Assembly (NCBI GenBank): GCA_965214675.1
Contig: OZ243969.1
Span: 1,178,001-1,242,000, forward strand
DNA: 64,000 nt
Reading direction: 5' to 3'
Source of the DNA: WTFY01 sp965214675
GTDB lineage: Bacteria > Pseudomonadota > Gammaproteobacteria > UBA4575
Shown piece by piece: positions 1-8,629 of the stretch; position 1 is the first letter of the stretch, and each line of letters begins with the position of its first letter. The notes beneath the pieces were generated by a model. The model was not told the DNA's origin, ran no database searches, and saw only the letters and a list, made by a program, of their open reading frames with translations. The position numbers were made by a program, and so were the translations under genes.

Positions 1-606
1 CCTTGCAATCGTGTAAATATCGGCCAGGCACTTTCCCGCCCTGCCGGGTGTGAATGCCGATGCGAGGCCCGGGTCCTTTTTCACGAAGGACTCCCCGAGC
101 GCATTGTCGATCTCGAATTTCCCGGGCCCGATGGCCGGCCCCAGCCAGCACATGAGATCCGAGGCCTGCACGGGCAGGGCTTGCAGGGTGCTTTCCAGCA
201 CCCCGTCGAGCAGGCCGCGCCAGCCGCCATGGGTCACGGCCACGCAACGTGCCTGACGGTCGCAAAACAGCACGGGCAGACAATCTGCGGTTTGCACGGC
301 GCAGACCACACCCGGTGTCATCGTAAAAGCGCCATCGGCCTGCACGGGGCCTGCTGGGGATGCGGGAAGGCGGACCACCCGGGTGCTGTGGCGCTGTTCC
401 AGCCAGCAGGGATCTTGCGGAAGAAGCAGGGCATCCCTCAGCAGCTGGCGGTTCCTGGTGACGTGCTGTTGCTGATCGCCGACGTGCATGCCAAGGTTAA
501 AGCCTGCATAACACCCCTGGCTGAATCCGCCACAACGTGTCGTGGAGACCGCGTGTACGCCTTGCGGGGCTGCCCAGTCCGGTGTAATGCACTCAGGGCG
601 CTGCAT
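1..606 (-). CDS. pgeF: PgeF/YfiH-family multicopper polyphenol oxidase / peptidoglycan-editing factor, 3' part beyond window
   Basis: The first 202 codons are present and the C-terminus lies beyond base 1. The ATG at 606 overlaps the last bases of rluD, the usual rluD-pgeF pairing. Family landmarks are visible: STTRCGGFS near residues 21-29, the NLGMHVGD segment at 37-44, His73, TADCLPV with Cys109, and THGGWRG with His126; these His and Cys residues match the family's metal site. Members of this cytoplasmic family have been described as laccase-like oxidases, as purine-nucleoside-acting enzymes, and as factors that keep L-serine out of peptidoglycan, so the reaction cannot be fixed from sequence. 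The family assignment is firm. Confidence 0.9.
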   Translation of the reverse strand, partial: MQRPECITPDWAAPQGVHAVSTTRCGGFSQGCYAGFNLGMHVGDQQQHVTRNRQLLRDALLLPQDPCWLEQRHSTRVVRLPASPAGPVQADGAFTMTPGVVCAVQTADCLPVLFCDRQARCVAVTHGGWRGLLDGVLESTLQALPVQASDLMCWLGPAIGPGKFEIDNALGESFVKKDPGLASAFTPGRAGKCLADIYTIAR

Positions 607-1543
607 GGGCGTGCCCTGCCAGACCCTCAAGAAGCTGGCGAAAGTCCTGTGGCAGGGGAGCCGACCACGTGCAGGTTCGCGAATCCTCAGGATGGGTGAT
701 TTCCAGATGGCATGCATGCAGGGCCTGGCGTGAAAACCCGGCCAGTGCGCTCGCCTTGGCAGTCCCTGCAGCCGTTGTTCTTTTCCCGTACACCGGGTCT
801 CCGACCACCGGGAATCTCAGGTGCGCCATGTGTACCCGGATCTGGTGCGTCCTGCCGGTTTCAAGTTGTACGTCCAGGTGTGTGCAGGTATCAAAATTCT
901 TGCGTACCCGGTAGTGCGTGATGGCCGGTTTCCCGGAAGGGGTCACGGCCATTTTCTTGCGATCGACCGGGTGCCTGCCGATCGGCGCCTCAACACTCCC
1001 GCCCGCAATCATACGGCCATGCACCAGCACCTCGTACTTTCGCTTCACCGTGCGCTGCTGCAACTGCTCGACCAGTGCACAGTGGCTTTGCAGTTGACGG
1101 GCCACCACCAGCAAGCCGCTCGTATCCTTGTCCAGCCGGTGCACGATACCGGCCCTTGGAATGGCAGACAGGCCGGGGTCATGGTAGAGCAGTGCATTTG
1201 CCAGTGTGCCCGTGGGATGACCGGCACCGGGGTGCACGACCAGGCCGGCGGGCTTGTTGACGACCAGCAAAAACGGGTCTTCATACACAATGTCGAGATC
1301 GATTTCCTCGGCCTCGAGCGGACCCTCCTCGCTCAAGCGCGCCCGGACCTCGACCTGCTCGCCCCCGGAGACGATATCGCGGGTACGCAACACCCGGCCG
1401 TCCACCTGCACTTCACGGTTGCGAATCCATTGCTGCAGTCGTGTACGCGAATACTGTGGGAACACACGGGACAACGCCGCGTCCAGACGCAGGCCTTGAC
1501 AGGCTGCAGGGATCTCTGCCGACAGGGAAATGTTCTCGCTCAT
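593..1543 (-). CDS. rluD: 23S rRNA pseudouridine synthase D
   Basis: The 316-residue protein has an N-terminal S4 RNA-binding domain (about residues 17-75) and an RsuA/RluA catalytic domain. The HRLDKDTSG motif at 135-143 contains the predicted catalytic Asp138. RluD converts three uridines in helix 69 of 23S rRNA (1911, 1915, 1917 in E. coli) to pseudouridine during late 50S assembly. It is divergent from bamD across 40 bp and followed by an overlapping pgeF. Length and motifs are normal for RluD. The smaller paralogue RluC is less likely because of the pgeF and bamD neighbours. Confidence 0.95.
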   Translation of the reverse strand: MSENISLSAEIPAACQGLRLDAALSRVFPQYSRTRLQQWIRNREVQVDGRVLRTRDIVSGGEQVEVRARLSEEGPLEAEEIDLDIVYEDPFLLVVNKPAGLVVHPGAGHPTGTLANALLYHDPGLSAIPRAGIVHRLDKDTSGLLVVARQLQSHCALVEQLQQRTVKRKYEVLVHGRMIAGGSVEAPIGRHPVDRKKMAVTPSGKPAITHYRVRKNFDTCTHLDVQLETGRTHQIRVHMAHLRFPVVGDPVYGKRTTAAGTAKASALAGFSRQALHACHLEITHPEDSRTCTWSAPLPQDFRQLLEGLAGHAHAAP

Positions 1544-1569
1544 GGTCGATACGTCCGAATGAAAAAAGC

Positions 1570-1575
1570 TATACT
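1570..1575 (+). promoter_or_regulatory. candidate -10 box of bamD
   Basis: TATACT lies 8 bases before the bamD ATG in the 40-bp gap between divergent rluD and bamD. No convincing -35 hexamer sits 16-18 bp upstream. If used, transcription would begin at or within a few bases of the start codon. No Shine-Dalgarno sequence is visible. Confidence 0.35.
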
Positions 1576-1583
1576 CGGCCCCT

Positions 1584-2489
1584 ATGAAAACACACTCATC
1601 GAATTTTACGGCTTTTGCGCTGCGCCTGCCTGTCCTCCTGCTCTGCCTGAATCTGCTGAGCGGCTGTGCACTTCTCAGCCTGTTCGAGGGGGACGAGGAC
1701 CAGGAGGAGAGTGCGGAGGTCTCCGCGGACCAGGATGCAGCGGAACTCTATGGGCAGGCCCACCGGTCGCTGGAACGGCATGACTTTACCACGGCCATCG
1801 AGAAATACGAGTTGCTCGAATCACGCTACCCGTTTGGGCGCTTTGCCCAGCAGTCCCAGCTTGAGTTGAGCTATGCCTATTACAAGCAAGATGACCACGA
1901 AAAAGCAATCAGCACCATCGACCGGTTCATCAAGCTGAACCCGAGACACCCGAGCATCCCCTACGCGTTCTACATCAAGGGGCTGGCCACGTTTGACAGC
2001 GGCAGGAATTTTGTACACTTCATTCTCGAGCGTGACCCCTCCAACAACGACCCGACCTCGCTGTATGAAGCCTTCGATATCTTCGACTTTCTCATCAGGG
2101 AATACCCGAACAGCAAGTACATCGAAGATGCCAAGTGGCGCATGGTCTACCTGCGCAATGAGCTGGCTGAGTACGAACTCAAGGTTGCGGATTTTTACAT
2201 GCGCCGTGGAGCCTATGTTGCAGCGGCCAACCGTGTCCGCTATGTGCTCGACAAATTCCAGGGTGCAGACGTCATGCCGCAGGCACTGTATCTACAGGAG
2301 CAGGCCTACACGGCGCTCGGGCTCGATGGCCTGGCCGACGACACCCGGCGGGTGTTCGAGCAAAACTTCGAGGCCACGGCCGATGGGCAGATCCCTGTGA
2401 GGTATGCGCTTCAAAAGCAAAGCTGTGCACAGGGCATATGGCAGCGCATGCTGGAAACCGTGCGCCTGAAAACCTACGACTGTGACTGA
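1584..2489 (+). CDS. bamD: Outer-membrane assembly lipoprotein BamD
   Basis: The protein has 301 residues, somewhat longer than the roughly 245 of E. coli BamD. It begins with a lipoprotein signal peptide whose lipobox is LLSGC, and tetratricopeptide-like repeats follow (DQDAAELYGQAHRSLERHD and the YPFGRFAQQSQLELSYAYY segment are typical). BamD is the essential partner of BamA in the complex that inserts beta-barrel proteins into the outer membrane. An acidic stretch follows the lipidated cysteine (EGDEDQEESAE). The gene is divergent from rluD, and its 3' end overlaps the 3' end of convergent nadE by 16 bp, leaving no room for a conventional terminator between them. Confidence 0.95.
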   Translation: MKTHSSNFTAFALRLPVLLLCLNLLSGCALLSLFEGDEDQEESAEVSADQDAAELYGQAHRSLERHDFTTAIEKYELLESRYPFGRFAQQSQLELSYAYYKQDDHEKAISTIDRFIKLNPRHPSIPYAFYIKGLATFDSGRNFVHFILERDPSNNDPTSLYEAFDIFDFLIREYPNSKYIEDAKWRMVYLRNELAEYELKVADFYMRRGAYVAAANRVRYVLDKFQGADVMPQALYLQEQAYTALGLDGLADDTRRVFEQNFEATADGQIPVRYALQKQSCAQGIWQRMLETVRLKTYDCD

Positions 2490-4132
2490 GCTTTGGGCGT
2501 GCGCAGGTTTCTTCGAAAACCACTGGTGATCGGGTAGCGGCGGTCCTTGCCGAAGGCGCGGCGCGTGATCTTGACCCCGGGCGGCGCCTGGCGCCTCTTG
2601 TATTCGTTGCGCAGTACCATGGCTACGACGCGCTCGACCACCTGGCGGTCGAACCCCGCCTCGATCATGCACTCCACATCCATGTCCTGTTCCACGAATT
2701 TCTCCAGGATCGAATCCAGCACATCGTAAGGAGGAAGACTGTCCTGGTCCACCTGGTCCGGGGCAAGTTCTGCAGTCGGCTCGCGCTGCAGCACGCGTTC
2801 GGGTATCACCCGGCCCTGTTCGTTCCTGTACCTTGCCAGCTCGTACACCAGCGTCTTGGAGACATCCTTCAGCGGTGCAAAACCGCCTGCCATATCGCCG
2901 TACATCGTGGCATAGCCAACCGACATTTCACTCTTGTTCCCGGTGGTCAGCAGCATCCTCCCGGTGCGGTTCGACAGGGCCATCAGAAACACCCCGCGCA
3001 AACGCGACTGTATATTTTCCTCGGTCACGTCCTGTGCTTCGCCCGGGGCCACGCCAGACAACCCCTCCGTTACCGCCGCAAATGCCGCCTCGATGGGAAT
3101 CTGGTCCAGCCGAACGCCCAGGGCGGTTGCCAGTTGGTCCGCATCCTCGAGGCTGATCGTTGATGTGTAGCGAAACGGCATCATGACCGCCTGAACGCGC
3201 CCGGCCCCAAGGGCATCGACTGCAAGCACCAGTGTCAGTGCCGAGTCGATGCCTCCGGACAGGCCCAGCACCACGCCGTCAAAACCGTTTTTCAGCACGT
3301 AGTCACGCACGCCCACCACAAGGGCACGGTACACGGACGCCGGACCCGTCAGGGGGGCATGCAGCGGGGCGGTTTCCAGCAGGTCCGCAGCACGCCTGCA
3401 ATACTGTACCGTGAAGACGCCAGGCTCAAATGCCGGGGCGCGCATGCAGGGCTCACCTCGCCGGCTCATGCAAAAGGATTGTCCATCGAACACGAGTTCA
3501 TCCTGCCCGCCGACCTGGTTCACGTACACGATCGGAACCCCTTGCTCACGGATGCGGGCCTTCAGGATATCAAGCCGCTCACCTGCCTTGTCGATCTGGT
3601 ACGGGCTGGCATTGATATTGATGATCAGTTCGGCCCCGGCTTGCACGGCATTCTCGACCGGAGCCGCACTCCAGATATCTTCACAGATTGTGATGCCGAC
3701 CGGCACGCCCTGGATGTCCGTCACGCAGGTACTGTTCCCTGCCCGAAAATACCGCTTCTCATCAAACACTTCGTAATTGGGAAGATGTTGCTTGTGATAG
3801 ACCGCCGCCGTGGCCGCATCACGAATCAAAAATGCCGAGTTGAACAGGTGCCCGTCTTGCCTTGAGGGTGCCCCGAGCAAGATATGGATGCCGTGCACTT
3901 CGCGCTGGATGATGTGCAGCGACTGCTCAACGGCTGGCAGGACCGTCGCATTGAACAGCAGGTCCTCCAGTGGATACCCGGTAAGTGACAGTTCGGAGAA
4001 CACCACCAGGTCGGCACCCAGATCATCGCGTGCATGGGTGGCGCTGTCGATGATCAGCCGGGTATTGCCTTCAATGTCGCCAACCAGAAAATTGCACTGT
4101 GCGAGTGCGATGTCCAGCGTGTCTTTCATCAC
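2474..4132 (-). CDS. nadE: Glutamine-dependent NAD+ synthase
   Basis: The 552-residue protein combines two domains. The N-terminal nitrilase-type glutaminase has a Glu47-Lys114-Cys150 triad (FSELSLTGYP, HKQHLP, TICEDIW). The C-terminal ATP-pyrophosphatase synthetase domain has the SGGIDS loop at 292-297. It amidates nicotinic-acid adenine dinucleotide to NAD+ using ammonia channelled from glutamine, the final step of NAD synthesis. Its start overlaps the stop of sucD by four bases, so it is probably translationally coupled in sucC-sucD-nadE. The catalytic residues are all present and the length is usual for the bacterial two-domain form. Confidence 0.96.
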   Translation of the reverse strand: MMKDTLDIALAQCNFLVGDIEGNTRLIIDSATHARDDLGADLVVFSELSLTGYPLEDLLFNATVLPAVEQSLHIIQREVHGIHILLGAPSRQDGHLFNSAFLIRDAATAAVYHKQHLPNYEVFDEKRYFRAGNSTCVTDIQGVPVGITICEDIWSAAPVENAVQAGAELIININASPYQIDKAGERLDILKARIREQGVPIVYVNQVGGQDELVFDGQSFCMSRRGEPCMRAPAFEPGVFTVQYCRRAADLLETAPLHAPLTGPASVYRALVVGVRDYVLKNGFDGVVLGLSGGIDSALTLVLAVDALGAGRVQAVMMPFRYTSTISLEDADQLATALGVRLDQIPIEAAFAAVTEGLSGVAPGEAQDVTEENIQSRLRGVFLMALSNRTGRMLLTTGNKSEMSVGYATMYGDMAGGFAPLKDVSKTLVYELARYRNEQGRVIPERVLQREPTAELAPDQVDQDSLPPYDVLDSILEKFVEQDMDVECMIEAGFDRQVVERVVAMVLRNEYKRRQAPPGVKITRRAFGKDRRYPITSGFRRNLRTPKAQSQS

Positions 4133-5025
4133 GGATCCGGTATGCTTCGCGGTGATCTGCCCAAAAGCTCATGCATGAGTGCGCCGAGCCCGGCAGGATT
4201 TCGCGAAGTGGCCACGCCCGCCTTCTCCAGTGCCTGGTACTTTTGTTCCGCGGTGCCCTTGCCGCCGCTGATGATGGCACCGGCATGCCCCATGCGCTTG
4301 CCTGGAGGGGCCGTGGCGCCGGCGATATAGGCAACGACCGGCTTGGAAACCTGGTCCTGGATATACTCTGCGGCCAGCTCTTCGGCGCTGCCGCCAATCT
4401 CACCTACCAGGATGATGCCGCGCGTCGCATCATCGTGCTCGAACAACGCCAGGCACTCGATGAATCCCAGCCCATGAATCGGGTCACCACCGATTCCGAT
4501 ACAGGTCGATTGACCCATTCCATGCTGCACGGTCTGGTTCACGGCCACGTACGTGAGTGTACCTGAGCGCGAAACGATACCGACCTCGCCAGGGCGGTGG
4601 ATATCCCCTGGCATGATACCGACCTTGCATTGCCCGGGCGTGATCACGCCCGGGCAATTCGGTCCCACCAGCACGGAATCTGAACCCTCCAGCACGGCAT
4701 GCACTTTCACCATGTCCAGGGTGGGAACACCTTCGGTAATGCAGACAATCAGCGGGATTCCCGCGTAGACGGACTCCAGGATCGCGTCCGCGGCATGGGC
4801 GGCCGGCACATAAATGACGCTGGCATCGACTTCGTGATCGCGCAGGGCCAGGTCCACCGTGTCATAGACGGGCAGTCCCAGGTGGGTGGTGCCTGCGCGC
4901 CCCGGTGTGACGCCCGCAACCATCTGCGTGCCGTAGTCAAGGGCCTGGCGGGTGTGAAACGTACCCTGGGCACCGGTCATGCCCTGACACAGCACCTTCG
5001 TGTTCCTGTCAACGAGAATACTCAT
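4129..5025 (-). CDS. sucD: Succinyl-CoA ligase (ADP-forming) alpha subunit
   Basis: The 298-residue protein carries the CoA-binding Rossmann domain (AGVTPGRAGTTHLGLPVYDTV) and the ligase domain with the phosphohistidine site, GHAGAII, His247. With SucC it interconverts succinyl-CoA and succinate with ATP formation in the TCA cycle. It lies directly after sucC (26-bp gap) and its stop overlaps the nadE start. No other TCA-cycle gene adjoins it, so the gene pair is detached from the sucAB neighbourhood known from enterobacteria. Confidence 0.96.
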   Translation of the reverse strand: MSILVDRNTKVLCQGMTGAQGTFHTRQALDYGTQMVAGVTPGRAGTTHLGLPVYDTVDLALRDHEVDASVIYVPAAHAADAILESVYAGIPLIVCITEGVPTLDMVKVHAVLEGSDSVLVGPNCPGVITPGQCKVGIMPGDIHRPGEVGIVSRSGTLTYVAVNQTVQHGMGQSTCIGIGGDPIHGLGFIECLALFEHDDATRGIILVGEIGGSAEELAAEYIQDQVSKPVVAYIAGATAPPGKRMGHAGAIISGGKGTAEQKYQALEKAGVATSRNPAGLGALMHELLGRSPRSIPDP

Positions 5026-5051
5026 GGGTCACCGATCAATGGCTTGCGGAT

Positions 5052-6215
5052 TCAGGCACTCGCGTGGCGGATCGCCAGTTGCGCCGCCTCGGTCAGTGTG
5101 TTGGCCAGGCGAAGATGTGCATGCCGGTTCTCAAGGAGTTGCCGGCCTTCAGCGGCCCGGGTGCCCTGCAACAGGACGATGACCGGGACCTGCAATGAAA
5201 TGGCCTGCAAGGCGTCCAGGATCCCCTGGGCGGTCAGATCGCACCGCACAATCCCTCCGAATATATTGACCAGGACAGCCTTCACATGGGTGTCGCGAAC
5301 GACCAGCTTGAAGGCCTCGGCGACCCTGTCCTGCGTCGTTGCTCCGCCCACATCGAGAAAATTGGCTGGCTCTCCACCATGATGCTTCACAAGATCCATG
5401 GTGGCCATCGCAAGCCCGGCCCCGTTCACAATGCAGCCGACACTGCCGCCCAGCTTGATATAGTTGAGTCCCAGTTCACGGGCCTCTTCCTCGTCACGAT
5501 TCCCCTGGGTCGCATCATGGAGTCCGGCGATGTCCTGCTGCCGGTAAAGCGCGTTGTCATCGACGTTGATCTTGGCATCCAGTGCAATCAGCCGGCCCTC
5601 GCCGTCGACGATCAGTGGATTGATTTCCACCAGGCTGCAATCACAGGAGACAAACAACTCGAACAGGGCAAACAGGATGTCCTGCAATTGTCTGACCTGG
5701 TCTTTTTCCAGGGCCAGCGCATAGGCCAGCGTTCGCACCTGGCCGGGCTGCAATCCTGCACCCGGATGCACCCATTGCGTAATGATCCTGTCCGGGGTCT
5801 GCCGGGCGACTTGCTCGATTTCGACCCCGCCTTCGGCAGAGGCGACGATCGCAACCCGTCCACATTCACGGTCTACCAGCAGGGCCAGGTACAGTTCCCT
5901 GCGAATCTGCACGGATTCCTCAACCAGGACGGCGTGTACCGGCAAGCCTGGCGCATCGGTCTGTTTGGTAACCAGCCGGGCGTCCAGCATCGCGTTGATG
6001 GCGGAGGCGAGCGCCTTCTTGCTCTTCGCCCGCACCACGCCACCGGCCTTGCCGCGCCCGCCCGCATGGACCTGGGCCTTGGCGACCCAGACCTGTGCGT
6101 CCAGAGATTCACAGAACTGTTCGATATTGTCCCCGGAGCGTACCAGGTGTGAACCCGGAACAGGCACATGAAAGCGCGAGAAAATGGCCTTGGCCTGGTA
6201 TTCATGTATATTCAT
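5052..6215 (-). CDS. sucC: Succinyl-CoA ligase (ADP-forming) beta subunit
   Basis: The 387-residue protein has an N-terminal ATP-grasp domain and a C-terminal CoA-ligase domain (conserved KLGGSVGCIVNGAGLAMATMD and VNIFGGIVRCD). I chose the ATG at 6215 because it gives the family-typical MNIHEYQAK start; an in-frame TTG at 6230 would add five atypical residues. It binds ATP and succinate and partners SucD. It is the first gene of sucC-sucD-nadE. Divergent coaE starts 50 bp away, so the operon promoter must lie in that gap or within coaE. Confidence 0.96.
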   Translation of the reverse strand: MNIHEYQAKAIFSRFHVPVPGSHLVRSGDNIEQFCESLDAQVWVAKAQVHAGGRGKAGGVVRAKSKKALASAINAMLDARLVTKQTDAPGLPVHAVLVEESVQIRRELYLALLVDRECGRVAIVASAEGGVEIEQVARQTPDRIITQWVHPGAGLQPGQVRTLAYALALEKDQVRQLQDILFALFELFVSCDCSLVEINPLIVDGEGRLIALDAKINVDDNALYRQQDIAGLHDATQGNRDEEEARELGLNYIKLGGSVGCIVNGAGLAMATMDLVKHHGGEPANFLDVGGATTQDRVAEAFKLVVRDTHVKAVLVNIFGGIVRCDLTAQGILDALQAISLQVPVIVLLQGTRAAEGRQLLENRHAHLRLANTLTEAAQLAIRHASA

Positions 6216-6265
6216 GAGATGAGTGATCAAGCGAGTCTTAACAGTATACGCCCGTATCCAGAACG

Positions 6266-6865
6266 ATGTTAGTCGTAGGCCTGACAGGCGGTGTCGGCAG
6301 TGGCAAATCGACCGTCGCCAAAATCTTCGAGAATGACTTCAGTGTCCCGGTCATCGATGCGGATGTCATTGCCCGTCACCTTACGGAAACCGAAGCCGTC
6401 CGCGAACAGCTTCTCGAGAGCTTCGGGGAGGCGTATTTTGACAACCAGGGAGTCCTGTTGAGAGAAAAGCTCCGCCAGGCGGTGTTTGCAGATGCCAGCC
6501 TGCGCCGCATGCTGGAGGACCTGCTGCACCCCCTGGTGTACCGGGAAATCAAGTCCCGGCTCAGCCAGCTCGATGCCGTGTACTGCATCGTTGCCGTGCC
6601 GCTGCTGCTTGAAACCCGTGGCGAGGATCGGGTTGATCGTATCCTCGTCATCGACTGCACGATCGAACAGCAGCTCGAGCGCGTCGTGGCACGGGACAAG
6701 TGCAGCAAGGCCCATGTGCAAGACATCATTTCAGCCCAGCTTGGGCGTGATGTCCGACTCCGGAGCGCGGATGATGTTCTCAATAATGAAGGCAGCCTGG
6801 AAAGCTTGAAAGAAAAGGTTGTTATACTGCATGATCAGTACCGTACTTTGGGTTATTTGCCCTGA
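6266..6865 (+). CDS. coaE: Dephospho-CoA kinase
   Basis: The 199-residue P-loop kinase has GGVGSGKS at residues 8-15, followed by the family-typical IDADVIARHL and the PLLLETRGEDRVDRILVID segment. It phosphorylates the ribose 3'-hydroxyl of dephospho-CoA, the last step of coenzyme A synthesis. It is followed after 6 bp by zapD, a widespread gammaproteobacterial pair. The type IV pilus genes pilB, pilC and pilD, which often precede coaE in this class, are absent; sucC diverges instead. Confidence 0.95.
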   Translation: MLVVGLTGGVGSGKSTVAKIFENDFSVPVIDADVIARHLTETEAVREQLLESFGEAYFDNQGVLLREKLRQAVFADASLRRMLEDLLHPLVYREIKSRLSQLDAVYCIVAVPLLLETRGEDRVDRILVIDCTIEQQLERVVARDKCSKAHVQDIISAQLGRDVRLRSADDVLNNEGSLESLKEKVVILHDQYRTLGYLP

Positions 6866-6871
6866 TGTATC

Positions 6872-7651
6872 GTGAAAGAACGCTCCAGCAACTTCTCTAT
6901 TACCTACGAACAGCCTCTGAACGAGCGCATACGCACCTTTTTGCGCTACGAGCAGCTGGCCGAGCGGTTTGCCTATTTCACCGGGCAGGAAAAGCCGTAC
7001 GATACCCATGTGGCCTTGCTCACGCTGATTGAGATCTTCAACCTGGTCTCACGCGGGGACCTGAAGCAGGAGTTGCTCAAGCAGATCAAGCGCCAGACGG
7101 ATGCGCTGGAATCACTGGCCAGCCAGCCAAAGATCGACACGGCCAAGCTGAATGGTGTCCTGGTCAAGCACAAGTCGATCTACGACGATCTGCATGCCAT
7201 CCATGGTCAGATCAATGACCACCTGAAAAACAATGATTTCATCAGTGCCATCCGGCAAAGAACGTCCATCCCGGGAGGCACCTGCGATTTCGACGTGCCT
7301 GAATATCATCACTGGCTGGGACAATCGTTTCGGCAACGCAACCAGGCCCTCATGAACTGGATCGAACCGTTCAAGGTGGTCGAGAAAGGCATCTCCCACT
7401 CCCTCTCGCTGATCCGGCAAAGCGTGCAATTCAGCAAGCAGTGTGCACCGAATGGCTTCTACGACCAGAACCTTGATCCGAACACGCCATGCCCGATGAT
7501 TCGCATCCATGTCGAAAATGCCTACTTTCCCGAGTGCAGCGCAGGAAAACAGCGGTTCACGATACGCTTCCTGTCACATACCAGCCCGGATGAGACGCCC
7601 AGGCAGACCGACGGCGATATCGATTTCAAATTGGCCTGCTGCCGATTCTAG
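6872..7651 (+). CDS. zapD: Cell division protein ZapD
   Basis: The 259-residue protein belongs to the ZapD/YacF (DUF1342) family. Recognisable segments are the N-terminal ITYEQPLNERIRTFLRYEQL, the GGTCDFDVPEYHHWL region and the C-terminal QRFTIRFL. ZapD binds the C-terminal tail of FtsZ and cross-links protofilaments in the Z-ring. The start is a GTG six bases after the coaE stop; an ATG at 6865 is in another frame. The small zinc protein gene yacG, which commonly follows zapD, is missing. The next gene is convergent after a 16-bp gap. Confidence 0.92.
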   Translation: MKERSSNFSITYEQPLNERIRTFLRYEQLAERFAYFTGQEKPYDTHVALLTLIEIFNLVSRGDLKQELLKQIKRQTDALESLASQPKIDTAKLNGVLVKHKSIYDDLHAIHGQINDHLKNNDFISAIRQRTSIPGGTCDFDVPEYHHWLGQSFRQRNQALMNWIEPFKVVEKGISHSLSLIRQSVQFSKQCAPNGFYDQNLDPNTPCPMIRIHVENAYFPECSAGKQRFTIRFLSHTSPDETPRQTDGDIDFKLACCRF

Positions 7652-7667
7652 TCCGTTCGGATTACCG

Positions 7668-8588
7668 CTACTGCCATACGGCACGGATTGCCGCGATCCC
7701 CTGCCCTCCATGGGCCACCGCCACCTCCATGTCTTTCGTGCCCAGGCCACCGATGGCATACACCGGGATGGTGCTGTGACGTGCCAGGCGGGCAAAATCT
7801 TTCCAGCCCAGGGGCGCGCCTGGGGTATCGGAGACTTTCTCGATTACGGGCCCAAGAAACACGTAGTCCAGACCGATTTCCGAGGCGTGCAGAAGTTCCT
7901 CCAGAGTATGACAGGAGGCACTGACCAGGGAGTCCTCTACGACGGGCCGTGTCCGAAGGGCGCATAGCCTGCGGCTGGTCAAATGCAGGCCGCCCACCGG
8001 GACCTGGTCAAGAAACGAAGTGTCTGCATTGATGACAAGGCGAGCCCGGTGGCGGTTGCACCGCTCAAGACACTGCCCGGCCAATTGCAGGTAGTCCTGC
8101 CCATCGAGTTCGTGCGAGCGAAGATGAATCAGTACGACCCCGGGCTTTCTGACCGTGTCTTCGAAGTGCTGCAGGAACTCCCGGGTCTCGCCTGCATCGG
8201 GGGTGACTGCGATCAATCCCGGCAATTGCAGTGCGCGAACGATACCGTGGTTGGCCTTCGGAAAGCGGAGGTTGCCCAGCGCAGAAACACTTACCCAGGC
8301 CATCTTTTGCCCCTCAACAGGGCGCACCTTGCCGGAGTATTCAGTCACCGTGAACACATCAAGGAAGACACTCCTGTCCGGGTAGGCATACGGGACCTGG
8401 ATCAATGGCCGGCACCGGATCAGCTCAATGCCCAACTCCTCTTTCAGTTCACGCTGCAGCCCCGCTTGTGGAGCTTCCCTGCCCTCCAGCCTGCCGCCGG
8501 GAAACTCGGCCTGACCGCCCAAATGGGTATCCGGGCGCCGCGTGGTCACCAGAATCTCACCGCTTCGGTTTTTCACGATGCCGAGCAC
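7668..8588 (-). CDS. Nudix hydrolase fused to a thiamine-phosphate-synthase-like (ThiE/TenI) domain
   Basis: The 306-residue protein has a perfect Nudix box at residues 32-54 (Gly-x5-Glu-x7-Arg-Glu-Leu-x-Glu-Glu-x-Gly-Ile) after an MutT-like N-terminus. From about residue 135 a TIM-barrel domain of the ThiE/TenI type follows, ending in a YAIGGLGTKDMEVAVAHGGQGIAAI segment. MutT cleans 8-oxo-dGTP from the nucleotide pool; the role of the C-terminal half in this fusion family is not settled. The start is a GTG at 8588, 41 bases beyond the argJ stop, and no in-frame ATG exists upstream, so the true start could be slightly earlier at a rare codon. It is probably cotranscribed with argJ and secA. 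Confidence 0.85.
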   Translation of the reverse strand: MLGIVKNRSGEILVTTRRPDTHLGGQAEFPGGRLEGREAPQAGLQRELKEELGIELIRCRPLIQVPYAYPDRSVFLDVFTVTEYSGKVRPVEGQKMAWVSVSALGNLRFPKANHGIVRALQLPGLIAVTPDAGETREFLQHFEDTVRKPGVVLIHLRSHELDGQDYLQLAGQCLERCNRHRARLVINADTSFLDQVPVGGLHLTSRRLCALRTRPVVEDSLVSASCHTLEELLHASEIGLDYVFLGPVIEKVSDTPGAPLGWKDFARLARHSTIPVYAIGGLGTKDMEVAVAHGGQGIAAIRAVWQ

Positions 8589-8629
8589 GACATGCTCGGC
8601 GGTTGCCCCCGATCTCGCCGACGGTGCGC

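Noticed and set aside
821..1783. 320-codon open frame antisense to rluD running into bamD
   Set aside because: It is a shadow of two confidently identified genes, has no family similarity and no plausible start signal.
5286..6152. 288-codon open frame antisense to sucC
   Set aside because: It is a mirror of the sucC reading frame with no domain I can recognise.
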